Source: Bradyrhizobium oligotrophicum S58 | GTDB taxonomy: Bacteria > Pseudomonadota > Alphaproteobacteria > Rhizobiales > Xanthobacteraceae | Assembly: GCF_000344805.1 (NCBI RefSeq) | Contig: NC_020453.1 | Coordinates: forward strand, 4,249,001-4,313,000 | Length of the DNA: 64,000 bases | Direction of reading: 5' to 3' | In this document: piece by piece, positions 35,157 to 41,672 of the stretch | How the letters are laid out: each line of letters opens with the position of its first letter | Numbering within the stretch: the first letter of the stretch is position 1 | Translations under genes and position numbers: made by a program | The notes under the pieces: generated by a model | The model's database searches: none | What the model was told of the DNA's origin: nothing | What the model saw: only the letters and a program-made list of their open reading frames with translations

Positions 35157-35729
35157 ATGGCAAAGATCATCGAAGCGCTGTTGCAGGAGCACCAGAACCT
35201 CGAAAAGCTCCTTTCGGTGCTCGAACACGAGCTGGAGCTGTTCGATCACAATCGGCGGCCCGACTACGAGATTCTGCAGAGCATCATCGCCTATTTCGAG
35301 GACTATCCGCAGCGCTGTCATCATCCCAAGGAAGAGATGATCTTCGGCAAGCTGCGCGAGCGTGATCCCGCGGCAGCGGCGGCCTACGGCGATGTCGACG
35401 ACGAGCACGAGACCGAGGCACAGCGGCTGCGCGGCTTTGCCGAGGCCGTCAACGCGGTATTGTCGGACCAGGAGATCCTGCGGGAAAGCTTCCACGCCGC
35501 CGTGCATCAGTTCATCGACAGCCAGCGCGAGCATCTGCGCAAGGAGGAGACACTGCTGTTTCCGGCAGCGTTGCGCACCCTGCACGCGGAGGACTGGGGT
35601 GATATCGACGCCCGCATGTCCGACCGGAAGGATCCGCTGTTCGACGGCGACGTCGCCGAGAAATTCCACAATCTGGAGCGCTCCATCCTGCGCTGGGAGC
35701 AGGAGGCCGAACAGGCGCGCGCCGGCTGA
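35157..35729 (+). CDS. hemerythrin-domain protein
   Basis: The 190-residue protein is a four-helix hemerythrin-like di-iron protein. Candidate iron ligands are the His of LLQEHQNLEKLL, HHPKEE (about residues 61-66), DDEHETE (about 84-90) and FHAAVHQFIDSQREHLRKEETLLFP. Such proteins bind oxygen or nitric oxide or sense redox state in the cytoplasm. The ATG at 35157 (MAKIIEALLQEH) is preferred over 35112. The FixK2-type box upstream suggests induction at low oxygen together with hemA. Confidence 0.9.
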   Translation: MAKIIEALLQEHQNLEKLLSVLEHELELFDHNRRPDYEILQSIIAYFEDYPQRCHHPKEEMIFGKLRERDPAAAAAYGDVDDEHETEAQRLRGFAEAVNAVLSDQEILRESFHAAVHQFIDSQREHLRKEETLLFPAALRTLHAEDWGDIDARMSDRKDPLFDGDVAEKFHNLERSILRWEQEAEQARAG

Positions 35730-35811
35730 TGTCAGTTTGTCCCAATTGCGCCCCATGGCCAAAAGACTATAGTTCCAGCCGGGGCGCAGGCACTCTTTGA
35801 CGGAGTTGGCT

Positions 35812-36027
35812 ATGATCGCTTTGACCAAAGGGTTCGTGCCGGTCCGAGATTCGCTGACCGCGAGCACGGTTGATGCGGCCGCCGCGCCGGCGCAGATCCC
35901 GATGTCGCAGCAGAACGTGCTTGGCGGCCACGGCTACGACATGCATCCGCAGGAGTTCGTACGCCTCTCGGGCTGTCAGGAGCTCAAGCTCCGGCGCGAG
36001 AAGAAGCGCGCCCTGCTGCTGAGCTGA
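35812..36027 (+). CDS. small hypothetical protein (71 residues)
   Basis: The product has an N-terminal half rich in Ala/Thr/Val and a C-terminal half GGHGYDMHPQEFVRLSGCQELKLRREKKR with a basic tail. A ribosome site ACGGAG lies seven bases before the ATG at 35812; a TTG at 35797 is in frame but less likely. It is not a membrane protein. I recall similar short proteins in Bradyrhizobium but no function. Confidence 0.6.
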   Translation: MIALTKGFVPVRDSLTASTVDAAAAPAQIPMSQQNVLGGHGYDMHPQEFVRLSGCQELKLRREKKRALLLS

Positions 36028-36133
36028 TCGCGACGCTGCCGCTCGATGGTTGCAAGACGTTGGCTCGATGAACGCGGCCCCGCACGCATGAAATCGTGCA
36101 GTTCGTGATCGTGGTCACTACGGTCCTTGCATT

Positions 36134-36149
36134 TTAACGTATCATTAAC
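36134..36149 (+). promoter_or_regulatory. full CtrA-type box TTAA-N7-TTAAC
   Basis: TTAACGTATCATTAAC matches the CtrA consensus TTAA-N7-TTAAC exactly. CtrA is the cell-cycle master regulator of alphaproteobacteria. No protein gene follows in either direction within reach: the next gene on the right is read leftward and ends at 36318. The AT-rich site stands out from its GC-rich surroundings. Confidence 0.65.
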
Positions 36150-36164
36150 CAGGTCGCGCGACCC

Positions 36165-36254
36165 TTGGGGCTCCCAGGAATGCGACGGAACCGGACGGCC
36201 GGAGCCGGCAGTCGCGACAAAGGGCCGGCGGCGTAACGCCCGTCGGCCTTTTTT
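36165..36254 (+). ncRNA. candidate small RNA between a CtrA box and an intrinsic terminator
   Basis: Transcription driven from the CtrA box would start roughly at 36165-36185 and meet the terminator at 36223-36254, giving an RNA of about 70-90 bases. The segment also holds an 18-codon frame from 36179 (ATG right after CCAGGA, stop in the terminator loop). The start is a guess from typical CtrA promoter geometry. No known RNA family is recognised. Confidence 0.35.
36223..36254 (+). terminator. intrinsic terminator with no upstream annotated gene
   Basis: GGCCGGCGG (36223-36231) pairs with CCGTCGGCC (36240-36248), one G-U pair, followed by TTTTTT (36249-36254). It lies 196 bases after the stop of the 71-residue ORF, so it either ends that transcript or belongs to the candidate small RNA. 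Confidence 0.75.
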
Positions 36255-36317
36255 GTCGGCAGACGTTACCGGCGTCCTGCATCACTGCGATGAACGCGCG
36301 ACCGAGCTACACGCGCC

Positions 36318-37070
36318 TCAGTTACGCCGGGCGAGCGAGCGCAGAAAACCCTGATATTCCTCGTTCAATTCCATATCGACGGCAGGCGCGAGCTTCAGCA
36401 GGACGTTGGCGATGAACGCCTGGTCGTTGCGCGGCTCTTCCAGCACCTCGCGCAGCACCGGCAAATTGTCCTCGATGTGATGCAGGAAGGCGACGCCTTT
36501 CTCGGCGGTCTCTGTCCAGCGCGCCCGCGTCCACTTGGCCAGCGGAAACATGATCTCATGGACGAAGTTGGATTTGCGCGCCTTCTCGAAAAAGCGGAGA
36601 CCCGCGCTCCAATATTCCTTGGCGCGCAGGGGAGGGGGCGGCAGATCGCCTGTGAGCATCTTCTTGCCGGCCTGGCCGACGAAATCGTCGAGCGTGGTCG
36701 GCGCATCGATCGCGGCGCGGAAATGCCACAGCGCAAACGAGCCGGGAAAATCCTTGCCCATGCTGTCGAGCAGCGCGGTCTCGACCTTGTCGACCGCAGC
36801 CTTGTCGCCCTTCAGCGCCGCCGTCATGGCGAAGGCCGACAGCGCGTCGTTGCCGACCTCGTGGACGCCGCCATTGCGCAGCTGCGCCGCCGACAGAGCC
36901 GGCGTCTTGCCGTCGGCCGGCACGACGGCTTCGCCTGCACGCTGCGCCTTGATGAAGGCCGTGATCTCGAGCCATCCCATCAGGTTGGCGACGAAGGCGT
37001 CGGGATCGACATGCACGATTGCGAGATTGAGCGGCTCCTTGCGCGTCCTCAGCTCCGTCATGTCGGTCAT
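36318..37070 (-). CDS. hypothetical protein, 250 residues, helical
   Basis: I do not recognise this protein. It looks soluble and largely alpha-helical, without signal peptide. Notable stretches are LAIVHVDPDAFVANLMGWLEITAFI near the N-terminus, GVHEVGNDALSAFAM, FALWHFRAAIDAPTTLDDFVG and a C-terminal helix MELNEEYQGFLRSLARRN. His, Glu and Asp residues are scattered rather than arranged in a known metal motif. It is divergent from a Rieske ferredoxin gene across 202 bases, which may mean a redox partnership. Start could be the ATG at 37070 or 37061. Confidence 0.65.
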   Translation of the reverse strand: MTDMTELRTRKEPLNLAIVHVDPDAFVANLMGWLEITAFIKAQRAGEAVVPADGKTPALSAAQLRNGGVHEVGNDALSAFAMTAALKGDKAAVDKVETALLDSMGKDFPGSFALWHFRAAIDAPTTLDDFVGQAGKKMLTGDLPPPPLRAKEYWSAGLRFFEKARKSNFVHEIMFPLAKWTRARWTETAEKGVAFLHHIEDNLPVLREVLEEPRNDQAFIANVLLKLAPAVDMELNEEYQGFLRSLARRN

Positions 37071-37272
37071 GTCGCACTCCGTCTCACAAGCCCGCCAGCG
37101 CGCCGCTCGTTCTGTCGCTTTTGCGACAGCCCGACACGCTCAACGCGATCTCTGCAGCTGAGGCAGCAAGAAGGGTGCCATCGTCGTCGCGGGCCTGCGG
37201 CTCATTCGGCAACCGGAACGAGTCTTGCTCGTGGCTTCGTTACCGTCGCATCGAGCGAAGAAGGGCCCACGC

Positions 37273-37605
37273 ATGTTCACCCGCGTCTGCAAGCTCGACA
37301 CCATCGACGAAGGCGGCATGCGCCTGGTCATCGCCGACGCCCAGCTGATCATCCTCGCCTGGCCCGACGATGGTGGGCTCAAGGCGTTCCAGGGGCTCTG
37401 CCCGCACACGTCCGCGCCGATGGAGGAGGCCGGCTTCGACGGCCGCGTGCTCAGCTGCCCCGTGCACAACTGGACCTGGGACGCGCTGACCGGCATTCCC
37501 GTCCACCCGCCGGAAAGCGCGCTGGCCGAGTATCCGGTGAAGGTCGAGGGCGGGGTGGTCTACGTCGACACCGACGGGATTTCGCCGCTGTTTGCGGCGC
37601 GTTGA
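37273..37605 (+). CDS. Rieske-type [2Fe-2S] ferredoxin
   Basis: The 110-residue protein has one Rieske domain with ligands Cys43-Pro-His45 and Cys62-Pro-Val-His65 (C-x-H-x16-C-x2-H). It resembles the soluble electron carriers of diiron monooxygenases (TmoC-like) and ring-hydroxylating dioxygenases, but no oxygenase or reductase gene is nearby. The ATG at 37273 is chosen; an in-frame ATG at 37225 would add 16 residues. A GGAAC/CGTT pair upstream has an 18-base gap, one more than the EcfG norm. Confidence 0.9.
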   Translation: MFTRVCKLDTIDEGGMRLVIADAQLIILAWPDDGGLKAFQGLCPHTSAPMEEAGFDGRVLSCPVHNWTWDALTGIPVHPPESALAEYPVKVEGGVVYVDTDGISPLFAAR

Positions 37606-37820
37606 GCATGGCCGGGTGAGACCGGTAAACACGTCCACGGGCGGCTTGCCCGGGCGGGCAAACGCATCTATACGTTCGGCGCGCGCGGCACGGAATCATC
37701 CCGGTGGTTCAGCCGACCTCGCAGATGTCAGCTTTAACAAGCTGATTTGCTGAAGGTTTCGCCAAAAACGTGCAAGCGGCGATGGTGTTAGGGCGTCGGC
37801 CCGGTGTCATCGTGCGTATT

Positions 37821-37895
37821 GCTCCCTTCGTCTATCGGTTAGGACGCCACCCTTTCACGGTGGAGAGAGCGGTTCGATTCCGCTAGGGAGCGCCA
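37821..37895 (+). tRNA. tRNA-Glu (anticodon TTC)
   Basis: The acceptor arms GCTCCCT (37821-37827) and AGGGAGC (37885-37891) pair fully. The anticodon loop CTTTCAC places TTC at 37854-37856, closed by CCACC/GGTGG. The T-loop GGTTCGATTCC is standard, and the 3' CCA is encoded (37893-37895) after discriminator G37892. Confidence 0.97.
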
Positions 37896-38040
37896 CATGC
37901 TTCACCGGTTTCTCAGCACCCTCGACTGACGTCTCACCTCCGGAGCAATCCACTGTTCCGGATGTGTTCATGCGGCTGTCTGGTCCGATCAACCGTCCAT
38001 TAGGGTCCTTGCCGTACTGCAACGGGCGAGCAGGAGCAGG

Positions 38041-38301
38041 ATGATGGCCGCGCCCAAGAAGCGGGAAACCCGTAAATCGATGAAACAGCCGGCGTGGATC
38101 ACGCTGGAGGGCGGGTTCGCCGTGCGCCATTGCCTGGTGCAGGACATCTCCACGGCCGGCGCCAAGCTGACGCTGCAGGACGCGGCCGCGCTGCCCGCCA
38201 CGATCCGCCTCGCCTTTGCCCGCGATGCGCGGACCGGGCGCCTCTGTCAGGTGGTCTGGCGCCGCGGCGCCTCGGTCGGCGTCAAGTTCATCGGCAAGTA
38301 G
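38041..38301 (+). CDS. PilZ-domain protein (86 residues)
   Basis: A small stand-alone PilZ fold: the second c-di-GMP motif DISTAGAKL (D/NxSxxG) is clear at about residues 35-43. The first, RxxxR, is weak here: RETRKSMKQPAW offers Arg residues but not the exact spacing before the beta-barrel. Thus c-di-GMP binding is likely but not certain. The C-terminus CQVVWRRGASVGVKFI is typical of the family. ATG codons at 38041 and 38044 are both possible. Confidence 0.85.
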   Translation: MMAAPKKRETRKSMKQPAWITLEGGFAVRHCLVQDISTAGAKLTLQDAAALPATIRLAFARDARTGRLCQVVWRRGASVGVKFIGK

Positions 38302-38345
38302 CGCGCGGCCGTCGCATTCCTGCGACCGACGCGCTAACAAGCGGC

Positions 38346-38600
38346 ATGTCGAGATCCTTCATCCTGGGCACGATCGCGTGGCTGGCGCTCGGAAGCGTCG
38401 CCTTCGCCGGCTCGCCGGGGTCATCACTTCTGGCGCCGAAAGCCCCCGCAACCGATCGAGCCGCGCCGCCTCCAAGGGCCGTCAAGATCAATCCCTGCGC
38501 GTCCTACGGCCCCAACTTTGCGCGTGTCGAAGGGACCGATACCTGCGTCAAGATCGGCGGGGCCGTGCGCGTCGAGACGGGCACCTCAGCCGGCCGCTAG
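38346..38600 (+). CDS. small exported protein resembling the N-terminus of an alphaproteobacterial porin
   Basis: The 84-residue product has a signal peptide (residues 1-21, cut before GSPGSS), a Pro/Ala linker and then PCASYGPNFARVEGTDTCVKIGG followed by AVRVETG. The Cys-x-x-Tyr-Gly and GTDTC(V/I)KIGG wording is what begins the mature barrel of rhizobial Porin_2 proteins, yet the frame ends about 12 residues later. It is either a decayed porin start or a small protein that keeps only this two-Cys motif. A 44-base gap follows the PilZ gene. Confidence 0.65.
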   Translation: MSRSFILGTIAWLALGSVAFAGSPGSSLLAPKAPATDRAAPPPRAVKINPCASYGPNFARVEGTDTCVKIGGAVRVETGTSAGR

Positions 38601-38609
38601 GCGCGGGGC

Positions 38610-39251
38610 TCATGACAGCGGCGGCGCGACGTGGCGGATGAAGGCGGGCCGCTGCGCAATCCGTCGATACCAGCCGAGCAGGTTGGGCAGCTCCGGCTTG
38701 ACGACGCCTTCGACACCGAACCAGCGCCGCGCATAGGCGCCGAGCGCGATGTCCGCGAGCGTGAATCGTTCGGCCTCGACATAAAGGCGGGCCGCCAAAT
38801 GCGCGTCCAGGATCCGCCACATCGCCGCGGCGTCATCGGCAGCCTTCTGCAGTGCAATCATGTCGCGTTGCTCCGGTGGCGTCCGAACGAGGCCCCAGAA
38901 CAGGGGACGCTCGATCGGCTGCACCGTCGACAGTGTCCAGTCGAGCCAACGCTCGACTGCGGCGCGGTGACGCGGCATCGCTGGATACAGCGGCGTCTCG
39001 CCGCCATGAGCGAGGCACAGATAGCGCATGATGGCGTTGCTCTCCCACAGCACGAAATCACCATCGACCAGCGTCGGAATGCGGCCATTGGGATTCATGG
39101 CGAGATAGTCGGCCTCGCCGTTGCGGCCGAACTGCATGCCGGCGTCGATGCGCGCGAACGCGACGTCGAGCTCGGCAAGACACCACAGCACCTTCTGCAC
39201 GTTCACTGAATTGGGGCGACCCCAGATCGTCAGCCTGTCGTTGGCGGGCAC
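38610..39251 (-). CDS. glutathione S-transferase family protein
   Basis: The 213-residue protein has an N-terminal thioredoxin-like domain (LTIWGRPNSVNVQKVLWCLAEL, NPNGRIPTL, LWESNAIMRYL) that binds glutathione, and a C-terminal helical domain (ERFTLADIALGAYARRWF). The GTG at 39251 is preferred: GAGCAGGAG lies at good distance before it, and an ATG 16 codons upstream at 39299 sits inside a terminator hairpin. Substrate is unknown. Confidence 0.88.
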   Translation of the reverse strand: MPANDRLTIWGRPNSVNVQKVLWCLAELDVAFARIDAGMQFGRNGEADYLAMNPNGRIPTLVDGDFVLWESNAIMRYLCLAHGGETPLYPAMPRHRAAVERWLDWTLSTVQPIERPLFWGLVRTPPEQRDMIALQKAADDAAAMWRILDAHLAARLYVEAERFTLADIALGAYARRWFGVEGVVKPELPNLLGWYRRIAQRPAFIRHVAPPLS

Positions 39252-39296
39252 GGTTGCTCCTGCTCTCTGCGTCGCTGATTGATAGCGCAATTCACG

Positions 39297-39328
39297 CAAA
39301 AAGCCCCGCTTGCGGGCGGGGCTTTTCG
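39297..39328 (-). terminator. intrinsic terminator after the 26-residue membrane protein gene
   Basis: AAGCCCCGC (39301-39309) pairs with GCGGGGCTT (39316-39324). On the minus strand the stem is followed by TTTTTGCG, so it ends the leftward transcript from the small membrane protein gene (stop at 39352). The plus-strand side has only TTTT. Confidence 0.8.
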
Positions 39329-39351
39329 GTTGAACGTGTCGTTCGCGGCGA

Positions 39352-39432
39352 TCAGCGGCCGAAGAACAGCCACAGCAGAATGATCACGGGGATCGGCACG
39401 CCCAACAACCACAGTAGAATTCCTCGACCCAT
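39352..39432 (-). CDS. 26-residue single-helix membrane protein
   Basis: A 27-codon frame on the minus strand (ATG 39432, TGA 39352) encodes a basic start (MGRG) and one hydrophobic helix with Leu/Trp/Ile/Val and two Pro, ending FFGR. A perfect ribosome site GAGGAGG lies seven bases before the ATG. An exact EcfG promoter lies 42 bases upstream and a strong terminator follows, so the unit is complete. I recall near-identical short peptides (MGRG-LLWLLG-P type) widespread in alphaproteobacteria, usually unannotated. Confidence 0.8.
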   Translation of the reverse strand: MGRGILLWLLGVPIPVIILLWLFFGR

Positions 39433-39474
39433 CTCGGCCTCCTCGTATGCTCTCGATTCGTCAATCGCAGCGAC

Positions 39475-39499
39475 AACGCGAGGGGGGCCTCGATGTTCC
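39475..39499 (-). promoter_or_regulatory. EcfG promoter GGAAC-N16-CGTT (minus strand)
   Basis: The complement of 39495-39499 is GGAAC and the complement of 39475-39478 is CGTT, exactly 16 bases apart. This matches the general-stress sigma factor consensus in rhizobia. It points at the 26-residue membrane protein, with a leader of about 35 bases. Confidence 0.75.
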
Positions 39500-39526
39500 G
39501 GCAGGATTCGCGAACGAAGTCGCGGC

Positions 39527-39979
39527 TCACCAATGCCCGGTGTTCGGCATCGACAGCCAGGGTTCGGCAGGCGCCTTCGGCTCGCCCTTCTGCAGCAGCT
39601 CGATCGAGTGCAGGTCGGGGGAGCGAACGAACGCCATGTTGCCGTCGCGCGGCGGCCGGTTGATGGTGATGCCGAGCTTCATCAGGCGATCGCAGGTGGC
39701 GTAGATGTCGTCGACCTCATAGGCGAGGTGGCCGAAGAAGCGGTCCTCGCCATAGGTCTCCTCGTCCCAATTGTAGGTGAGCTCGACCAGCGGGGCGCCG
39801 CGCGACGGCGGCTGGCTCTTCAGCAGGTGTTCATCTTCGGGTGCGCAAAGAAACAAGAGGGTAAAGCGCCCCTTGTCGTTGTCGATCCGGCGCACCTCCT
39901 TGAGGCCGAGCGCATCGGAATAGAATTTCAGCGCAGCGTCGAGATTGCGCACGCGCAGCATGGTGTGGAGATAACGCAT
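39527..39979 (-). CDS. gloA: lactoylglutathione lyase (glyoxalase I), VOC superfamily
   Basis: The 150-residue protein starts MRYLHTMLRVRNLDAALKFYSDALGL, the classic glyoxalase I opening, with metal-ligand candidates His5, Glu near LVELTYNWD, His in GHLAYEVDDIY and Glu in HSIELLQKGE. It converts the methylglyoxal-glutathione hemithioacetal to S-lactoylglutathione. Length and order fit a bacterial nickel/zinc GloA. The stop lies 28 bases beyond the upstream edge of the EcfG promoter of the adjacent small gene. Confidence 0.92.
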   Translation of the reverse strand: MRYLHTMLRVRNLDAALKFYSDALGLKEVRRIDNDKGRFTLLFLCAPEDEHLLKSQPPSRGAPLVELTYNWDEETYGEDRFFGHLAYEVDDIYATCDRLMKLGITINRPPRDGNMAFVRSPDLHSIELLQKGEPKAPAEPWLSMPNTGHW

Positions 39980-40568
39980 CGTTTCTGTTCTCCCTGAACT
40001 TGAAGCGGATGTTCAACGGCCGCTTGTGGGCGTCGATCCATAGCAGCAAATCATTCTCCGGCGCATCAGGGCTTCACCATGCGCCAGTCTCGCCTCGCGA
40101 GGAATTGTCGTCGTCGGGCCAAGCTCCCGATCGCCTGCAGGAGGTTTCCCGGGCCCGCCAGATGCCCGCGAATCCCTATTTTGGCAGTGATTCGCGATGC
40201 CCTCGCGTGGGCGCGATGCGGCCGCATCAGTCATTTTCAGCGGATTTCGGCTGTCATGTGCGGCCAAAATCACGCATGAAAGTCGAAAATGCCTTGAAAT
40301 ATAGGGGAAAATGAATCACGTGATCGCTTCGACGTGCATCGCAGCTTGACTTCTCCGTGCTCCGTTGGAATTTTGGCGCCGCTGTGGGTGCTTCGGGGCC
40401 CCTTGAAATGCAGGAGAATCCCGAAAAAACGCGGGGTGATATACCACCAGACGACTCAAGTCACGGCTGTGCAATGCAGCCAGAAAGCCCCGACCCGTCT
40501 GCGCAGCAATGCGCTGATAGCCGCGCAGTCGTCTCGTCATTCATCCGTACCAATCCTAAGGAGATACG
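39980..40568. other. 589-base intergenic region upstream of the HU gene
   Basis: No gene is convincing. TTGACT at 40346-40351 could be a -35 element with AATTTT 17 bases on, but the -10 is poor. The segment 40240-40320 is unusually AT-rich for this genome. A long HU leader would result if transcription starts near 40380. Confidence 0.35.
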
Positions 40569-40871
40569 ATGGCTACCCAACTTTCCAAGTCGCAACTGAT
40601 CGAGAAGATTTCGACCACGACCGAGCTGTCCAAGCGTGACGTCAAGAACGTCATGGAGACGCTCACCGACGTCGGCCACAAGGAGCTGAAGAAGAACGGC
40701 GTGTTCCTGGTGCCGGGCTTCGCGAAGTTCGTCGTCGTCAAGAAGCCGGCCGTCAAGGCGCGCAAGGGCACCAACCCCTTCACCGGCGAAGAGATGATGT
40801 TCAAGGCCAAGCCGGCCCGCAAGATCGTGCGCGCTCGCCCGGTCAAGGCTGCCAAGGACGCGGTCGCCTGA
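40569..40871 (+). CDS. HU family DNA-binding protein
   Basis: The 100-residue nucleoid protein has the HU/IHF fold: N-terminal helices (SKSQLIEKISTTTELSKRDVKNVMETL), the beta-saddle FLVPGFAKFVVVKKPAVKARKGTNPFTGEEM with the DNA-intercalating Pro in TNPFTGE, and the C-terminal helix. A lysine/alanine-rich tail (ARPVKAAKDAVA) extends it slightly. AAGGAG lies seven bases before the ATG. A strong terminator follows, so it is monocistronic. Confidence 0.93.
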   Translation: MATQLSKSQLIEKISTTTELSKRDVKNVMETLTDVGHKELKKNGVFLVPGFAKFVVVKKPAVKARKGTNPFTGEEMMFKAKPARKIVRARPVKAAKDAVA

Positions 40872-40902
40872 TCAGACGCTCAGCGTCGCTGATCGCGATT
40901 GG

Positions 40903-40928
40903 AGGCCCCCTGAAAAGGGGGCCTTTTT
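40903..40928 (+). terminator. intrinsic terminator of the HU gene
   Basis: AGGCCCCCT (40903-40911) pairs perfectly with AGGGGGCCT (40916-40924) around a GAAA loop, followed by TTTTT. It is 32 bases past the HU stop. Confidence 0.92.
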
Positions 40929-41327
40929 CTTGGGTGTTCTCTGCGGTGGTTCTCCCGCACCGGCTCATGACGGCGGCCCGCTGGAGCGAATCTGCAACGC
41001 ATGGCGAACCGGCGCTGAACGACAGCAGCGCCAGCGCGACGGAATATCTTCGTCGCGTGGCGCTACCCTCGAAGACTGGGCCCTGAAATCCCCAGTACTG
41101 ATGTGTCTTGGCGAGCCGCCGGAAGGTTCAATGGGATTTTGCGAGGATTCGTCGCCCCTGTGCACGCGGGCGTTCCTCGGCAAAGGACCTCTATTCCGCT
41201 GCGATTGCGCCTTCGATCAGAAGCGCAGTTGCTGGCTGGGATGGCCTTGGGCCAGTCCTGCGGATAAGCAGGCGCGTTTTGCGCAGCAAGCCATTGTTCG
41301 TGTGATCTGAAGTCCAATGGCCCGGAC
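40929..41327. other. 399-base stretch without a recognised gene
   Basis: Between the HU terminator and the 11-bp repeat cluster I find no frame with convincing codon use, ribosome site or recognisable product, on either strand. A self-complementary-looking GCGACGGAATATCTTCGTCGC occurs around 41035-41056 (arms GCGACG and CGTCGC). Confidence 0.4.
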
Positions 41328-41371
41328 TGTGGATAGGCCGAGGATAGCCTGAGGATAACCTGTGGAAGCGG
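41328..41371. repeat. four tandem 11-bp DnaA-box-like repeats
   Basis: TGTGGATAGGC, CGAGGATAGCC, TGAGGATAACC and TGTGGAAGCGG follow each other at exactly 11-base steps (41328, 41339, 41350, 41361). The first differs from the inverse DnaA box TGTGGATAA by one base, the third by one base. The step is close to one helical turn, so bound proteins would line up on one face. Confidence 0.6.
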
Positions 41372-41404
41372 TCCGTCTGGCGGCTTGAAGGCCGGACCTC
41401 GCTC

Positions 41405-41542
41405 TCACACGTGATCGGTCCCATCACCGCAGCAGGCCTCCGGCGCAGTGCCGGCGGGCGCGGGTCCATGGTGACGGGAGGCGATCACGACGAAGCCGCC
41501 ATAGCCGATGATGTTGAACAGAAGTTCCAGCCAGGATGCCAT
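41405..41542 (-). CDS. 45-residue small membrane protein
   Basis: A 46-codon frame on the minus strand (ATG 41542, TGA 41405) encodes an N-terminal hydrophobic helix (about residues 3-21, WLELLFNIIGYGGFVVIA) and a polar tail with two adjacent Cys. GAGGTGG lies eight bases before the ATG. An exact EcfG promoter lies 24 bases upstream. Codon third positions are GC-rich as in the surrounding genes. I know no function; it is probably a general-stress membrane peptide. Confidence 0.7.
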   Translation of the reverse strand: MASWLELLFNIIGYGGFVVIASRHHGPAPAGTAPEACCGDGTDHV

Positions 41543-41565
41543 TGTCGATCCACCTCACGCTCTCG

Positions 41566-41590
41566 AACGTCCGACCGTCTCCTCTGTTCC
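41566..41590 (-). promoter_or_regulatory. EcfG promoter GGAAC-N16-CGTT (minus strand)
   Basis: The complement of 41586-41590 is GGAAC and the complement of 41566-41569 is CGTT, 16 bases apart. Initiation is expected near 41559, about 17 bases before the start codon of the 45-residue protein, which leaves just enough room for its ribosome site. Confidence 0.75.
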
Positions 41591-41672
41591 CGCACTCCAC
41601 TGCGGTGCCCAGGCTGAAACCAATGTGCGGGGGTCTGCGTTGTTTGGACGCATGCGAATTGGAGGTTCAATC

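Noticed and set aside
37208..37237. GGAAC and CGTT upstream of the Rieske gene as an EcfG promoter
   Set aside because: The gap is 18 bases, longer than the 16-17 accepted, and the position before the start is not distinctive.
40930..41310. 126-codon plus frame after the HU terminator
   Set aside because: Codon use differs from the neighbours, no ribosome site is seen and the peptide resembles nothing I know.
41328..41371. Chromosomal replication origin at the DnaA-like repeats
   Set aside because: No AT-rich unwinding region, no dnaA, hemE or parAB nearby, and only two of four boxes are close to consensus.
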